Shown: in pieces, positions 51,791-61,062 of the stretch
How the letters are laid out: each line of letters opens with the position of its first letter
Position numbering within the stretch: the first letter of the stretch is position 1
The notes under the pieces: model-generated
The model's input: the letters and a program-made list of their open reading frames with translations, nothing else
Told to the model about the DNA's origin: nothing
The model's database searches: none
Assembly (NCBI GenBank): GCA_964427005.1
Contig: CAYRTL010000003.1
Span: forward strand, 1-64,000
Direction of reading: 5' to 3'
Source: JAMXLO01 sp964427005
Lineage (GTDB): Bacteria; Pseudomonadota; Alphaproteobacteria; Acetobacterales; Acetobacteraceae
Length of the DNA: 64,000 bases
Made by a program: the position numbers and the translations under genes

Positions 51791-53480
51791 TAAAGGCCAC
51801 ACACGAATTGCGGCGGAAGATTATCTGGATGCGCTTGCCGCTCATGGGATCGAGCACCTGTTCTGCAATCCTGGCACCGACTTCGCCCCTATCGTGGAGG
51901 CGTTCTCGCGTGCTGCGCACAGCAACCGCAAAGTGCCTCGGCCGATGGTGGTGCCCCATGAGAACGCCGCGCTGTCGATGGCGCATGGCTATACCATGGT
52001 CACCGGCAAGCCGCAGGCGGTGATGCTGCATACGAACGTTGGCACCGCCAACTCGATCAACATGCTCATCGATGCGAGCCGTGATCGCATCCCGGTGCTG
52101 CTGACTTCCGGCCGAACACCGTTCACCGAAGCGGGAGCCAGCGGCTCGCGCAGCGTCTATATCCATTGGGCGCAGGAAATGTTCGACCAAGCCGGCATGC
52201 TGCGCGAAATGGTGAAATGGGACTATGAGATGAAGCGCGGCGACCAGGCAGCGAGCGTGGTTGATCGCGCGCTGGAGCTGGCGGTGAGTTCGCCGAAAGG
52301 CCCGGTGTATCTCTCGTTACCGCGCGAGGTGCTGGGCGAAGCGGTGACGACTCCGACTGAAAGCAATCGTGCGCATCGTGCTCAGCCACACTCTCCAGTG
52401 CCAGTGCCAGCCGATATCGAGAGACTGGCCGATTGGATCGCCGCGGCCCGCGCGCCGCTGATCATCACTGGCTTGCTGGGACAGGACCCCCGCGATGCCG
52501 TCGTGCTGACACGGCTGGCCGAGCACTGGGCGCTGCCGGTGATCCCGTTCAATGCGCGCTACTTCGCCATTTCCGCGACCCATCCGATGTTCCAAGGCTC
52601 CTCGCCGCAGCCGTTGCTGGGTGAGGCGGACCTGGTCGTCGTGCTCGAATCCGACGTGCCGTGGATACCGAGTAGGGAACAGCCGTCGAAAGACGCGCGC
52701 ATCGTGCAGATTGGGGAGGACCCGCTGTATGCGCGTTATCCGATGCGCAGCTTTCCCTCCGACCTGACGATCACCGCAACGGCGCTCTCGACGCTGGAGG
52801 CGCTAGAGCAGGCGTTGCAGGGCCGTACCGGCGCCCATGTCGAAGAACGGCGGACACGGCTCGCAAAGCGATCTGCCGAGTTGCATACGCAATGGCGGGA
52901 GGAAGCGGAGAAGGCCGGCCGCGGCGACAAGAACACGCTTGCCTGGCTGAACCATTGTCTGCGCGAAGTAGTGGATCGCGACACAATGGTGATCAGCGAA
53001 TACTCCTTCCGCCAGGAATACTGCCCGTTGAAACTACCTGGCAGCCTCTACTCGGTAAGCGCCGCTGGCGGTCTGGGCTGGGGTTTCGGCGCATCACTCG
53101 GCGCCAAGGTTGCCTCGCCGGATCGTATGGTGCTGTCGGTTCTGGGTGACGGCGCCTACATGTTCGCCAACCCGACCGCCTGCCACTATGTCGCACAGAT
53201 GCAGAATCTGCCGGTTCTGACGGTGATCTACAATAACGCGCTGTATGGCGCAGTGCGGCGCGCGACACTGGACATGTACGGTGCGGGCACATCAGCACAG
53301 AACGATGGTCGCCTGCTTGCCGATTTGCCCGCACCGAACTTTGAGAAGATCGTGTCGGCACATGACGGACATGGCGAGCGTGTGGAGCATCCGGCCGATC
53401 TGCCTGCTGCGTTGCGCCGGGCAGCTAATGCAGTGCGTGGGGGCCAGCAGGCGTTGGTGAACGTCATCTGCCCGCCCTGA
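51783..53480 (+). CDS. Thiamine pyrophosphate-dependent enzyme (acetolactate synthase/decarboxylase-like)
   Basis: A 565-aa TPP enzyme of the POX/ALS fold. VPHENAALSMAHGYTM holds the catalytic glutamate (about residue 60), and GDGAYMFANPTACHYV with NNALYG is the TPP/Mg motif (about 452-480). The central domain is AARAPLIITGLLGQD. Its 565 residues and lack of a regulatory neighbour make a dedicated decarboxylase or ligase more likely than biosynthetic acetolactate synthase. It is coupled to the genes before and after it; the stop is shared with the hydroxylase start (TGATG). Confidence 0.8.
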   Translation: MDSKGHTRIAAEDYLDALAAHGIEHLFCNPGTDFAPIVEAFSRAAHSNRKVPRPMVVPHENAALSMAHGYTMVTGKPQAVMLHTNVGTANSINMLIDASRDRIPVLLTSGRTPFTEAGASGSRSVYIHWAQEMFDQAGMLREMVKWDYEMKRGDQAASVVDRALELAVSSPKGPVYLSLPREVLGEAVTTPTESNRAHRAQPHSPVPVPADIERLADWIAAARAPLIITGLLGQDPRDAVVLTRLAEHWALPVIPFNARYFAISATHPMFQGSSPQPLLGEADLVVVLESDVPWIPSREQPSKDARIVQIGEDPLYARYPMRSFPSDLTITATALSTLEALEQALQGRTGAHVEERRTRLAKRSAELHTQWREEAEKAGRGDKNTLAWLNHCLREVVDRDTMVISEYSFRQEYCPLKLPGSLYSVSAAGGLGWGFGASLGAKVASPDRMVLSVLGDGAYMFANPTACHYVAQMQNLPVLTVIYNNALYGAVRRATLDMYGAGTSAQNDGRLLADLPAPNFEKIVSAHDGHGERVEHPADLPAALRRAANAVRGGQQALVNVICPP

Positions 53481-55123
53481 TGCAGCGCGCCTCTGCGCGT
53501 GTATTGGTTGTCGGCGGTGGCCCCGTCGGTACCACTCTTGCGATGGACTTGGCGTGGCGCGGCATTGATGTAATCGTCGCAGAGCAGCGTCACAGCGCCG
53601 AGTTGCCGAGTGTCAAGTGCAATCACGTCTCAGCGCGCACCATGGAGATATTCCGCCGGTTGGGTGTGGCGGCAGCAGTGCGCGACGCCGGGCTGCCGCA
53701 TGATCACGCGAACGACGTGGCATTCCGCACTACGACCACCGGCTTGGAGTTCGCTCGTATCCCGATCCCATGCCGACGTGATCGCTACACGGTCAAGGAT
53801 GGCCCTGATGGGTGGTGGCCTACGCCGGAGCCGCCGCATCGGATCAACCAGATCTTCCTGGAACCACTGCTCGTGCAGCACGCCCGGCGGATGCCACGTC
53901 TGCGTTACCTGAACCGCATCAAGGTGCTGGGCTTTATGCAGACCAACGAGCAGGTCAAAGCGGAAGCCGAGGATCTTGATACCGGTAAAAGGCTGCTGCT
54001 GGCATCAGACTACCTGATCGGCTGCGATGGCCCGTCGTCGGAAATTCGCCGGCAGATCGGCGCGAAGCTTACCGGTGATACGGTGATCAGCCGCACGCAA
54101 TCCAGCTATATTCGAGCCCCGTCGCTTCAGAGGCGGATGCAAGCGAGCCCCGCTTGGTCTACACAGTCGCTGAATCCACGGCGTAGTGCCAACATCTTCG
54201 CAGTGGATGGTCGCGAGACATGGCTGATCCACAACTACCTGCGACCGCACGAAACAGACTTCGCCACGGTCGACCGCGACCGCTGTATTCGTCTGATCCT
54301 TGGGGTGGCGCCTGAGTTTGAGTACGAAATCATTAGCCAGGAGGACTGGCTCGGCCGGCGGATGCTGGCGGATAAGTTCCGCGACCGCCGTGTGTTTATC
54401 TGCGGCGACGCCGCTCACATCTGGGTACCGTTCGCCGGCTACGGTATGAATGCGGGCATAGCAGATGCAATGAATTTATCATGGATGCTGGCCGGTGTGC
54501 TGAAAGGCTGGGCTGATCCGGCGATCCTGGACGCGTTCGAAGCCGAACGTTGGCCGATCACAGAGCAAGTGTCACATTACGCAATGAACACTGCGCTATC
54601 TCTGGCGCGTGCGCGGGCCGAGGTGCCTGAGAACATCGAAGCTTCGGGCCCGGAAGGTGACGCTGTGCGTGAACGTTTTGGCAGGTTGGTGTATGAGCTG
54701 AACCTACCACAGTACTGCTGTGGCGGGCTCAATTTCGGCTATTTCTACGAGGACTCGCCCATTATCGCTTATGATGGCGAAGTTGCTCCCCCATACTCGA
54801 TGTACGACTTCACCCCTTCGACCGTGCCCGGTTGCCGTACGCCGCACGTATGGCTAAGCGGCGAGCGCTCGCTTTATGATGTGATGGGCTTTGGTTTCAC
54901 ACTGCTACGGTTCGATCGATCGATTCCGGTAGATCGCATTATCGGTGCGGCCGAAAAGCGTGACGTGCCTCTATCCGTGTTGGATATTGATGAAGCCACG
55001 CCGGCTTACGTGCACAAGCTCCTGCTGTCGCGTCCCGACCAGCACGTTGCATGGCGCGGTAACACGCAGCCGGACGATGCGCTGGGATTGATCGACCGGA
55101 TTCGCGGTGCAGCTATCTATTGA
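53480..55123 (+). CDS. FAD-dependent aromatic hydroxylase (PheA/TfdB/MhpA type)
   Basis: A 547-aa flavoprotein monooxygenase. The FAD motif VVGGGPVGTTLAMDL (about 10-24), the DG motif LIGCDGPSSEIR (about 178) and the GD motif FICGDAAHIWVPFAGYGMN (about 308-325) are all present, and a C-terminal thioredoxin-like domain (about 400-547) follows. Such enzymes hydroxylate phenols or related aromatics with NAD(P)H and O2. It starts inside the TPP enzyme stop. It converges and overlaps (11 bases) with the luciferase-like gene. Confidence 0.85.
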   Translation: MQRASARVLVVGGGPVGTTLAMDLAWRGIDVIVAEQRHSAELPSVKCNHVSARTMEIFRRLGVAAAVRDAGLPHDHANDVAFRTTTTGLEFARIPIPCRRDRYTVKDGPDGWWPTPEPPHRINQIFLEPLLVQHARRMPRLRYLNRIKVLGFMQTNEQVKAEAEDLDTGKRLLLASDYLIGCDGPSSEIRRQIGAKLTGDTVISRTQSSYIRAPSLQRRMQASPAWSTQSLNPRRSANIFAVDGRETWLIHNYLRPHETDFATVDRDRCIRLILGVAPEFEYEIISQEDWLGRRMLADKFRDRRVFICGDAAHIWVPFAGYGMNAGIADAMNLSWMLAGVLKGWADPAILDAFEAERWPITEQVSHYAMNTALSLARARAEVPENIEASGPEGDAVRERFGRLVYELNLPQYCCGGLNFGYFYEDSPIIAYDGEVAPPYSMYDFTPSTVPGCRTPHVWLSGERSLYDVMGFGFTLLRFDRSIPVDRIIGAAEKRDVPLSVLDIDEATPAYVHKLLLSRPDQHVAWRGNTQPDDALGLIDRIRGAAIY

Positions 55124-56162
55124 ACTCCGGCGCCACCTTCTGCATGAACAGTGTCAGGCTGTGCGCCACATCGGCATAGGACATCGGTCCCAAGCGAAAC
55201 TGCATGATGCAGCCGCCAACCCCAATCGCATTCACCTGTGCCAGTTTCTCTGCCACTGTTGCCGGTGAGCCGTAAATCAGAGAGTGCTCCACCATCATCC
55301 GAGCGGCGGGAGTTCCACCAGGCGCAGGCATTGGCACGATCGACGCGCCCTGCTCCTCGTAAACTCGTTGGCGCATGGCTGTCCGGTGCTGGTGCATAGC
55401 CTCGAACGCAGGTACGGCGATACGCTCGCCTTCCGCATCCGTTTCACCCACGAACACGTTGCGCCATACCCAGCATTGATCGACGTTACGCGTAACGGCC
55501 GCCTCGTCCATGCCTCGTTCCCGCAGCGTCCGACGGTAAAGGTCCATGCGGTGCTTCGTCACTTCGTTTGACTGCACGTTCATCATGAAAGGCCGGCCTT
55601 GCCTCGCGATATGCAGCATGCCTTCTTCGCTTGAAGCAGAGCGGATGACATAAGGATGGGGCTTTGTGTACGGCACCGGCCGAAGCATGGGTACCTTGAT
55701 GTCCCAGAACCGCCCATGGTGCTCGAACTTCTGGCCACGCCACGCCTGGAACATGATCGCCTCGGCCTCCTCAAAGCGGTCCTGTGCCTCGGTGTGATCG
55801 AGCCCATATCCTTGGTAGTCATAGATGTTATATGCAGTGCCGCGCCCTAACCCAACGATGAGCCGACCCTTGCTGATGTTGTCGATCAGCGCGAGCTGTT
55901 CGGCCATGCGGATCGGGTGATGAAGCGACATCTGTGCCACCGCGAACCCAATCTTCGCTCGCTGCGTTGCTACCGCCAATGCGGCCGCGAAACTTACCGG
56001 ATCGACATAGGCACAGATTCCGTCGAAGTGATGCTCTGCGAGCCAAATGACGTCGAAGCCGAGTTCGTCTGCCAGCTGTGCTTCACGCAATGTCTCGTCG
56101 ATCACCCGATGGTCATCTGCGGGTTTGCGGCTTTCAGGAAACAGGAAGTTACTGAACTTCAC
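55113..56162 (-). CDS. LLM-class flavin-dependent oxidoreductase
   Basis: A 349-aa bacterial luciferase-like (TIM barrel) protein. Motifs: ELGFDVIWLAEHHFDGICAY, KIGFAVAQMSLHHPIRMAEQ, LDNISKGRL-like IDNISKGRLIVGLGRG, and GSPATVAEKLAQ near the end. GTG 56162 is used; the longer frame from 56558 has no typical start. It probably uses FMNH2 or F420 on a small carbon substrate; partner reductase not seen. It is divergent from the threonine aldolase gene. Confidence 0.85.
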   Translation of the reverse strand: MKFSNFLFPESRKPADDHRVIDETLREAQLADELGFDVIWLAEHHFDGICAYVDPVSFAAALAVATQRAKIGFAVAQMSLHHPIRMAEQLALIDNISKGRLIVGLGRGTAYNIYDYQGYGLDHTEAQDRFEEAEAIMFQAWRGQKFEHHGRFWDIKVPMLRPVPYTKPHPYVIRSASSEEGMLHIARQGRPFMMNVQSNEVTKHRMDLYRRTLRERGMDEAAVTRNVDQCWVWRNVFVGETDAEGERIAVPAFEAMHQHRTAMRQRVYEEQGASIVPMPAPGGTPAARMMVEHSLIYGSPATVAEKLAQVNAIGVGGCIMQFRLGPMSYADVAHSLTLFMQKVAPEFNR

Positions 56163-56331
56163 GGGTGGATCCCTTGTCAGGACGTCAGGTCGCGCGGCGT
56201 AACCGCGACTATAGCAGCAGATGGGGTTCCTGCCATGTCCGCCTTTCCAACACTCGAGTGACGTGGTACTCATCGCGTCATATGCGACTGCCGAAGGGCG
56301 CGTCGCTATGCGTGACCAGTTGAGGATCACC

Positions 56332-57399
56332 ATGTCGTATGAACCTAAGCGGTTCGACCTCTCCATTCCGATCCGCATCAACCTTTCGTCGGATACGCAG
56401 ACCAAGCCTTCGCGCGCTATGAAGGAGGTGATGATGGAGGCCGAGGTGGGTGACGAGCAGATGGGCTCTGATCCCACAGTGTGGGCGCTATGTGACCGAA
56501 CAGCCGCGCTGCTGGGCAAGGAAGCGGCAGTCTTCCTTCCCTCTGGTACGATGTGCAATCAGGTAGCAATCGCGACCCATTGCAAGCCCGGCGAGGAGAT
56601 TTTAGCGCATGAGTCGTCGCACATCCTGTCCAGCGAAGGTGGTGCACCGGCGGCGATCGCAGGAGTACTGATCAAGGGCCTGCAAGGTGAACGCGGCCAG
56701 TTCACCGTCGATACACTGGAAGAGGCAATTCGCCCCGTCTCGCGCTACTCGCCGACGCAGCGTCTGGTTGAGGTGGAGCAGACGGCGAATCGTGGAGGAG
56801 GTTCCTGCTGGAGCCTCGATAAATTGCGTGCAGTCACGGATGCTGCGCATTCCCACGGCTTGGCCACGCACATGGACGGTGCAAGGTTGATGAATGCAGC
56901 CGTGGCTCTCGGTGTTCCCGCGAGCGATCTGACGGCTGGCTGTGACTCGGTCTGGCTTGATTTCACCAAGGGGCTGGCAGCACCTTTGGGTGCTGTCCTG
57001 GCAGGTTCACGTGAGTTCATCGGTGAAGCTTGGCGCTGGAAGCAGCGTCTGGGCGGTTCGATGCGGCAGGGGGGCATCTGCGCAGCCGCTTGCCTCTATG
57101 CGCTAGAGCATAACATCGGCCGCCTGGCCGAAGACCATGCCAACGCCAAGTCTTTGGCGCGTGGCATGGCGCAGATTCCGGGGATCAAAGTCGAGATGCC
57201 GGAGACCAATCTGGTGTTCTTCGATACTGAAGGAACTGGCATGACGGCGGACGATTTCGCCGGCAGATTGCGAAGGGAAGGCGTGTTGGTATCAACCTCG
57301 GGCAAGTACCGGGCCCGCGCCTGCCTGCATCTGGACGTCAGTGAGGCGCATGTTGATGAAGCGCTATCGGTGATGAAGCAGGTGGTCAACGAACTCTAA
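56332..57399 (+). CDS. Threonine aldolase family protein (PLP)
   Basis: A 355-aa PLP enzyme that splits beta-hydroxy amino acids to glycine and an aldehyde. The start of the fold, INLSSDTQTKPS, GDEQMGSDPTVWALCDRTA and FLPSGTMCNQVA, is typical, and the PLP lysine is in DFTKGLAAPLGAV (about 226). ATG 56332 follows TTGAGGAT. The next gene (trmO) begins 4 bases after its stop, so they are cotranscribed. Substrate preference (L-threonine, phenylserine or other) is unknown. Confidence 0.88.
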   Translation: MSYEPKRFDLSIPIRINLSSDTQTKPSRAMKEVMMEAEVGDEQMGSDPTVWALCDRTAALLGKEAAVFLPSGTMCNQVAIATHCKPGEEILAHESSHILSSEGGAPAAIAGVLIKGLQGERGQFTVDTLEEAIRPVSRYSPTQRLVEVEQTANRGGGSCWSLDKLRAVTDAAHSHGLATHMDGARLMNAAVALGVPASDLTAGCDSVWLDFTKGLAAPLGAVLAGSREFIGEAWRWKQRLGGSMRQGGICAAACLYALEHNIGRLAEDHANAKSLARGMAQIPGIKVEMPETNLVFFDTEGTGMTADDFAGRLRREGVLVSTSGKYRARACLHLDVSEAHVDEALSVMKQVVNEL

Positions 57400-57403
57400 T
57401 CCG

Positions 57404-57859
57404 ATGTTCGCCGTCCGCCCGATCGGCACCCTGCACACGCCGTGGCGGAATATTGCGGAATGTCCGCGGAACGGCCGGCAGCCCGATCCGGCGCCACTGT
57501 GCACCGCCGTGCTAGTGCCCGAGTACGTTGAGGGACTTCGCAGCATCGAGGGCTTCTCGCACCTGATTCTGCTTTACTGGATGGATCGGGCACGTGAGCC
57601 CGAGCTGGTCTTCACGCCACCCTTTGACAGACAGCCACGAGGTGTGTTCGCCACACGGGCGCCGCGGCGTCCCAACCCGATCGGGCTATCGGTAGTGGCT
57701 TTCGAGGGCTTTGATGCGCCTGCGACGCTGAGGGTTCGGTACCTGGACTGCATAGACGGCACACCGCTAATCGACATCAAACCCTACTTAACAACAACAG
57801 ATTGCGAGCCAGAGGCAAAGATGGGCTGGCTGGCTCCGCATGGGACGAGGCGGGAGTAA
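57404..57859 (+). CDS. trmO: TsaA/TrmO-like tRNA methyltransferase
   Basis: A 151-aa protein of the YaeB/TrmO beta-barrel family, which adds a methyl group to t6A37 of threonine tRNAs. Features: PIGTLHTPWRN, GFSHLILLYWMDRA, VFATRAPRRPNPIGLSVV and DIKPYLTTTDC. It has the length of the single-domain form. It follows the threonine aldolase gene by 4 bases; both involve threonine, but this may be chance. Confidence 0.85.
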   Translation: MFAVRPIGTLHTPWRNIAECPRNGRQPDPAPLCTAVLVPEYVEGLRSIEGFSHLILLYWMDRAREPELVFTPPFDRQPRGVFATRAPRRPNPIGLSVVAFEGFDAPATLRVRYLDCIDGTPLIDIKPYLTTTDCEPEAKMGWLAPHGTRRE

Positions 57860-57885
57860 TTACTCCACGTGCGTCCGCGTGAGCA

Positions 57886-59022
57886 TCACACTGGATTTCT
57901 TGCCACGAGTTGGCGCGCAATGATGATCCGCTGTAACTCATTGGTGCCTTCGCCGATCACCAACAGCGGCGCGTCACGGTAAAGACGCTCCACGGGGAAT
58001 TCGGTCGAATAGCCGTACCCACCATGTACCCGCATCGCCTCGGTAGCGTTTTCCAGTGCTGCTTCTGTGGCGAACAATTTGGCCATGCCCGCTTCCATGT
58101 CGCAGCGGTCGCCTCGGTCGTACATCTCCGCGGCCCGCCGAACCAGCAGACGCGCGGCCTCAGTCCGTGTAGCCATGTCTGCGAGCTTCAACTGGATCGC
58201 CTGGTGTTGCGCAATCGGGGCTCCAAACGTCTTCCGCACCTGCGCGTAGCGCAGCGATTCATCCAATGCCGCTTGGGCGATTCCGACGCCGCGTGCTGCG
58301 ACATTTATGCGCCCCAGCTCCAAACCAGAGAGCGCGTGCTGCAAGCCACGGCCCTCGATTCCGCCGATCAAGCGACCCACCGGGACCCGATAGTCCCGAA
58401 ATACCAGCTCAGCACTGTCGATTCCCTTGTAACCGAGTTTCTCCAGCTTGCGGCCGACGATGAAGCCTGGCCCCTTTTCCGCCAGCAGCATGCTCATACC
58501 CCGATGCCGAGGCTCAGCAGTTGGATCGGTTTTCACCAGCAGGGCGAAGCAAGAGCCCTGAATGCCATTGCTAATCCAGGTCTTGGTGCCATTCACTACG
58601 TATGCGTCGCCTTCACGGCGGGCCGTCACGCGGATTGCCTGCAGATCGGTGCCGCAATCGGGCTCGGTCAGTGCCAGCCCGCCGCGTAATTCGCCGGATG
58701 AGAATCGAGGCAGAAACGTGCGCTTCTGCTCTTCGGTGCCATGGCGTTGGACGATTGCGGACATGATCAGGTGGGAATTAAAAATGCCCGTCAGCGACAT
58801 CCACACGCGAGCAATGCGTTCGACGATGTCCGCGTAAGTCGCACAGGGCAGGCCGAGTCCCCCGTATGCGCCATCTATTGTGGCACCGAACAGGCCGAGT
58901 TCCTGCATACGCGCGACAATCGCCTCAGGATAGATGTCGTCGTGCTCCAGTCTGCGCACATGTGGCGCGACCTCTCGTTCCAGGAAGGTGTCAATTGCAT
59001 CAAGCATCATCGTGTCAGTCAT
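57886..59022 (-). CDS. Acyl-CoA dehydrogenase
   Basis: A 378-aa FAD enzyme that oxidises an acyl-CoA at C2-C3. Helical N-terminal domain, beta domain with LTEPDCGTDLQAIRVTARR and GTKTWISNG, and the C-terminal domain with HGGYGYSTEFPVERLYRDA and IGEGTNELQR, where the glutamate is the usual catalytic base position. ATG 59022 is chosen; it lies 47 bases from the divergent MaoC gene. The glutaryl-CoA-type wording (YGYS-EFPVER) hints at a dicarboxyl- or aryl-CoA, not proven. Confidence 0.88.
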   Translation of the reverse strand: MTDTMMLDAIDTFLEREVAPHVRRLEHDDIYPEAIVARMQELGLFGATIDGAYGGLGLPCATYADIVERIARVWMSLTGIFNSHLIMSAIVQRHGTEEQKRTFLPRFSSGELRGGLALTEPDCGTDLQAIRVTARREGDAYVVNGTKTWISNGIQGSCFALLVKTDPTAEPRHRGMSMLLAEKGPGFIVGRKLEKLGYKGIDSAELVFRDYRVPVGRLIGGIEGRGLQHALSGLELGRINVAARGVGIAQAALDESLRYAQVRKTFGAPIAQHQAIQLKLADMATRTEAARLLVRRAAEMYDRGDRCDMEAGMAKLFATEAALENATEAMRVHGGYGYSTEFPVERLYRDAPLLVIGEGTNELQRIIIARQLVARNPV

Positions 59023-59069
59023 GCTAGGAATATGCGCCGTCAGGCTTGGCCGGGCAACGGAGGGGACCA

Positions 59070-60041
59070 ATGTTCAGCGCCTATCATCGCATCGGAAGGA
59101 ACCGGTACCGACAGCGGATCGGCCTCGACTTTGAGGATTTCGCTGTCGGCCAGCGGTTCCGACATCGTCCTGGCATCACACTATCGCAACAGGACAACGT
59201 CAATGAGGCATTGGATACGATGAACGGGGCGATGCTGCACTACGACGCTCATTACGCCGAGGCGACCGCGTGGCGACGTCCACTCGTTGTCAGCACGCTG
59301 ACATTGCAAAGATTGATCGGGATGACAAGCAAGACATACGGCAGGCGTCACGCGATTCTAAGTTTCGAGAATATCACGATGAATGGACCGGTGTTCGCTG
59401 ACGATACCCTTTACGCTGAATCTGAGGTTCTCGAGATTGATGCGGCTGGGATCATTCGCACGTTGATCCTTGGCCGCAAGGCAGACGGCACGGAGGTGGC
59501 TCATATTACTTGCCGCATGTTGATCGAGCGACGGAATCCGAGCGACCCACCTGTTCTTGAGGAGCGATTCGCTGCCTATCATGCGGCCGACGACGGCGCT
59601 CTGATCGAGCAGACTGGGCTATGGTTCGAAGATTGCGTTCCTGGGGAGACCTTCCTCCATGCACCGGGCCGGACATTCCATCGTGAGGAGTCGCTGAGTC
59701 ATGCATGGCGCTCGCTTGATCTGACGCCACAGGTCCATGTTCATGAAACCTTCCTTATCGCCGTCACGACTGCATTGACGACGCGCACGTTCGGGCGTGT
59801 CGTCGCCAATTTGGGATGGCGCGACGTGCAGCTGCCCGTGCCAGTGAACATCGGTGATACGATCGAGGCGGAATCGACGATTGTGGATACCCGCGCTTCC
59901 CGCTCGCGCCCGGGCGAAGGCGTCATTTCGGTCAGGACCCGAGCAGTCAATCAGGACAACGTTGAAGTGGTGTCCTACTGCCGCGACCTGTTGGTCTACA
60001 GCCGCGATGCTTTATCGCCCTATGCGCAAGCGGGATATTGA
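59070..60041 (+). CDS. Double-hotdog MaoC family dehydratase
   Basis: A 323-aa protein with two hotdog domains (about 20-155 and 180-318). Features: IGLDFEDFAVGQRFRHRPG, MNGAMLHYDAHYAEATAW with the catalytic aspartate/histidine, and LVVSTLTLQRLIGMTSK. The pattern is that of mesaconyl-C1-CoA or beta-methylmalyl-CoA dehydratase type hydratases. GGAGGGG precedes ATG 59070. Together with the HpcH aldolase (lyase-type) gene this resembles a short CoA-ester pathway. Confidence 0.85.
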   Translation: MFSAYHRIGRNRYRQRIGLDFEDFAVGQRFRHRPGITLSQQDNVNEALDTMNGAMLHYDAHYAEATAWRRPLVVSTLTLQRLIGMTSKTYGRRHAILSFENITMNGPVFADDTLYAESEVLEIDAAGIIRTLILGRKADGTEVAHITCRMLIERRNPSDPPVLEERFAAYHAADDGALIEQTGLWFEDCVPGETFLHAPGRTFHREESLSHAWRSLDLTPQVHVHETFLIAVTTALTTRTFGRVVANLGWRDVQLPVPVNIGDTIEAESTIVDTRASRSRPGEGVISVRTRAVNQDNVEVVSYCRDLLVYSRDALSPYAQAGY

Positions 60042-60046
60042 TGTCG

Positions 60047-60994
60047 CTATACAGGCATCACGCGTTTCTGATGAGCCCGACCGAGCATCGCAGTTTCCGG
60101 ACTGTGCCCCGCGATGACTCGTACTCCCTCATCCAACCTGGCGACGATGTTTTCCGGCGAACAGCCTTCCAGGAAAGCAATCCCGTTGCGACGACAGGCT
60201 GCGAATACGCGTTGACGCGCATCGGCCATTTCCGGTGGATACGGGTCCCGTTGTATGGTCGTGTAGCCGAGAGAGAGCCCTAGATCGCCAGGTCCCATTT
60301 CAGCGAAACCCAGACCTGGGACTGCGCAGATTGCTTCGCAGTTGGCAATTCCTTCCGGGCTTTCCAGCTTCACGCCGAGAAGCAGTTCCCCCTCCGGGTT
60401 CAAAGGCCAAGGATCGCACCGCCGCATGTATTCCTGCTGCGATACGCTCCAAATCGAGGCGGCGGTTGCTTCCGACCCGCGGCCACGCGTGCCGATGCCG
60501 AGCTTACCATCTGTGACTTGCTGCGGCCGCTTCGCACCATTCATGCGTTCCACGGGCGTTGGGATGAGAGAGTCTAGTCCGGCCAAATGATGTGGATAAC
60601 GGCACGATTCGACGAACGTCCTCACTGCATCGGCAGTTTCCGCCTGGCATAGCAGAATGCCGTGGACGCCGCGGCCCAGGATCTGGCGAAACTGCCAGGC
60701 ATTGAAGCGAACGTTCGCCTCATCTGTGCCGTTGACCGGTGCTTCTACGATGATTGCCGGCGTTCGATGTCCCGAGCGTGCGGGGCCACCATCAACCAGC
60801 CCCCGCATATAATCAGCGAGGCCTGTCATGTCGAAGGCACCGTGTTCCATGCCAACGTTCATGTAGTCGGCCCATGTGCCGGCGTCCTGCCGGCCCTGCT
60901 CATGGGTCAGGACGTGACCGGTGTGAGGGCCATCGTAGTAAATCGCTTGGTCCTGCTCCAGCAATTCGATGGCTCGGTTGATTCGACTAGTCAT
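60047..60994 (-). CDS. HpcH/HpaI aldolase-like protein
   Basis: A 315-aa TIM-barrel lyase. Features: FDMTGLADYMRGLVDGG, VEAPVNGTDEANVRFNAWQF, GVHGILLCQAETADAVRTFV and LLLGVKLESPEGIANCEAI with FAEMGPGDLGLSLG, which hold the metal-binding glutamate and aspartate. ATG 60994 follows GAGGGAAC. Such enzymes split 2-keto-4-hydroxy acids to pyruvate and an aldehyde, or act as malyl-CoA lyases. Its converging neighbour is the MaoC hydratase, so the two may act in sequence. Confidence 0.85.
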   Translation of the reverse strand: MTSRINRAIELLEQDQAIYYDGPHTGHVLTHEQGRQDAGTWADYMNVGMEHGAFDMTGLADYMRGLVDGGPARSGHRTPAIIVEAPVNGTDEANVRFNAWQFRQILGRGVHGILLCQAETADAVRTFVESCRYPHHLAGLDSLIPTPVERMNGAKRPQQVTDGKLGIGTRGRGSEATAASIWSVSQQEYMRRCDPWPLNPEGELLLGVKLESPEGIANCEAICAVPGLGFAEMGPGDLGLSLGYTTIQRDPYPPEMADARQRVFAACRRNGIAFLEGCSPENIVARLDEGVRVIAGHSPETAMLGRAHQKRVMPV

Positions 60995-61062
60995 GCTGTT
61001 CCCTCTCGCGCGCCCTAAGTGCGATAAGTCGAAGGTTAACACCTGGACTGGGGCAGTTGTGA

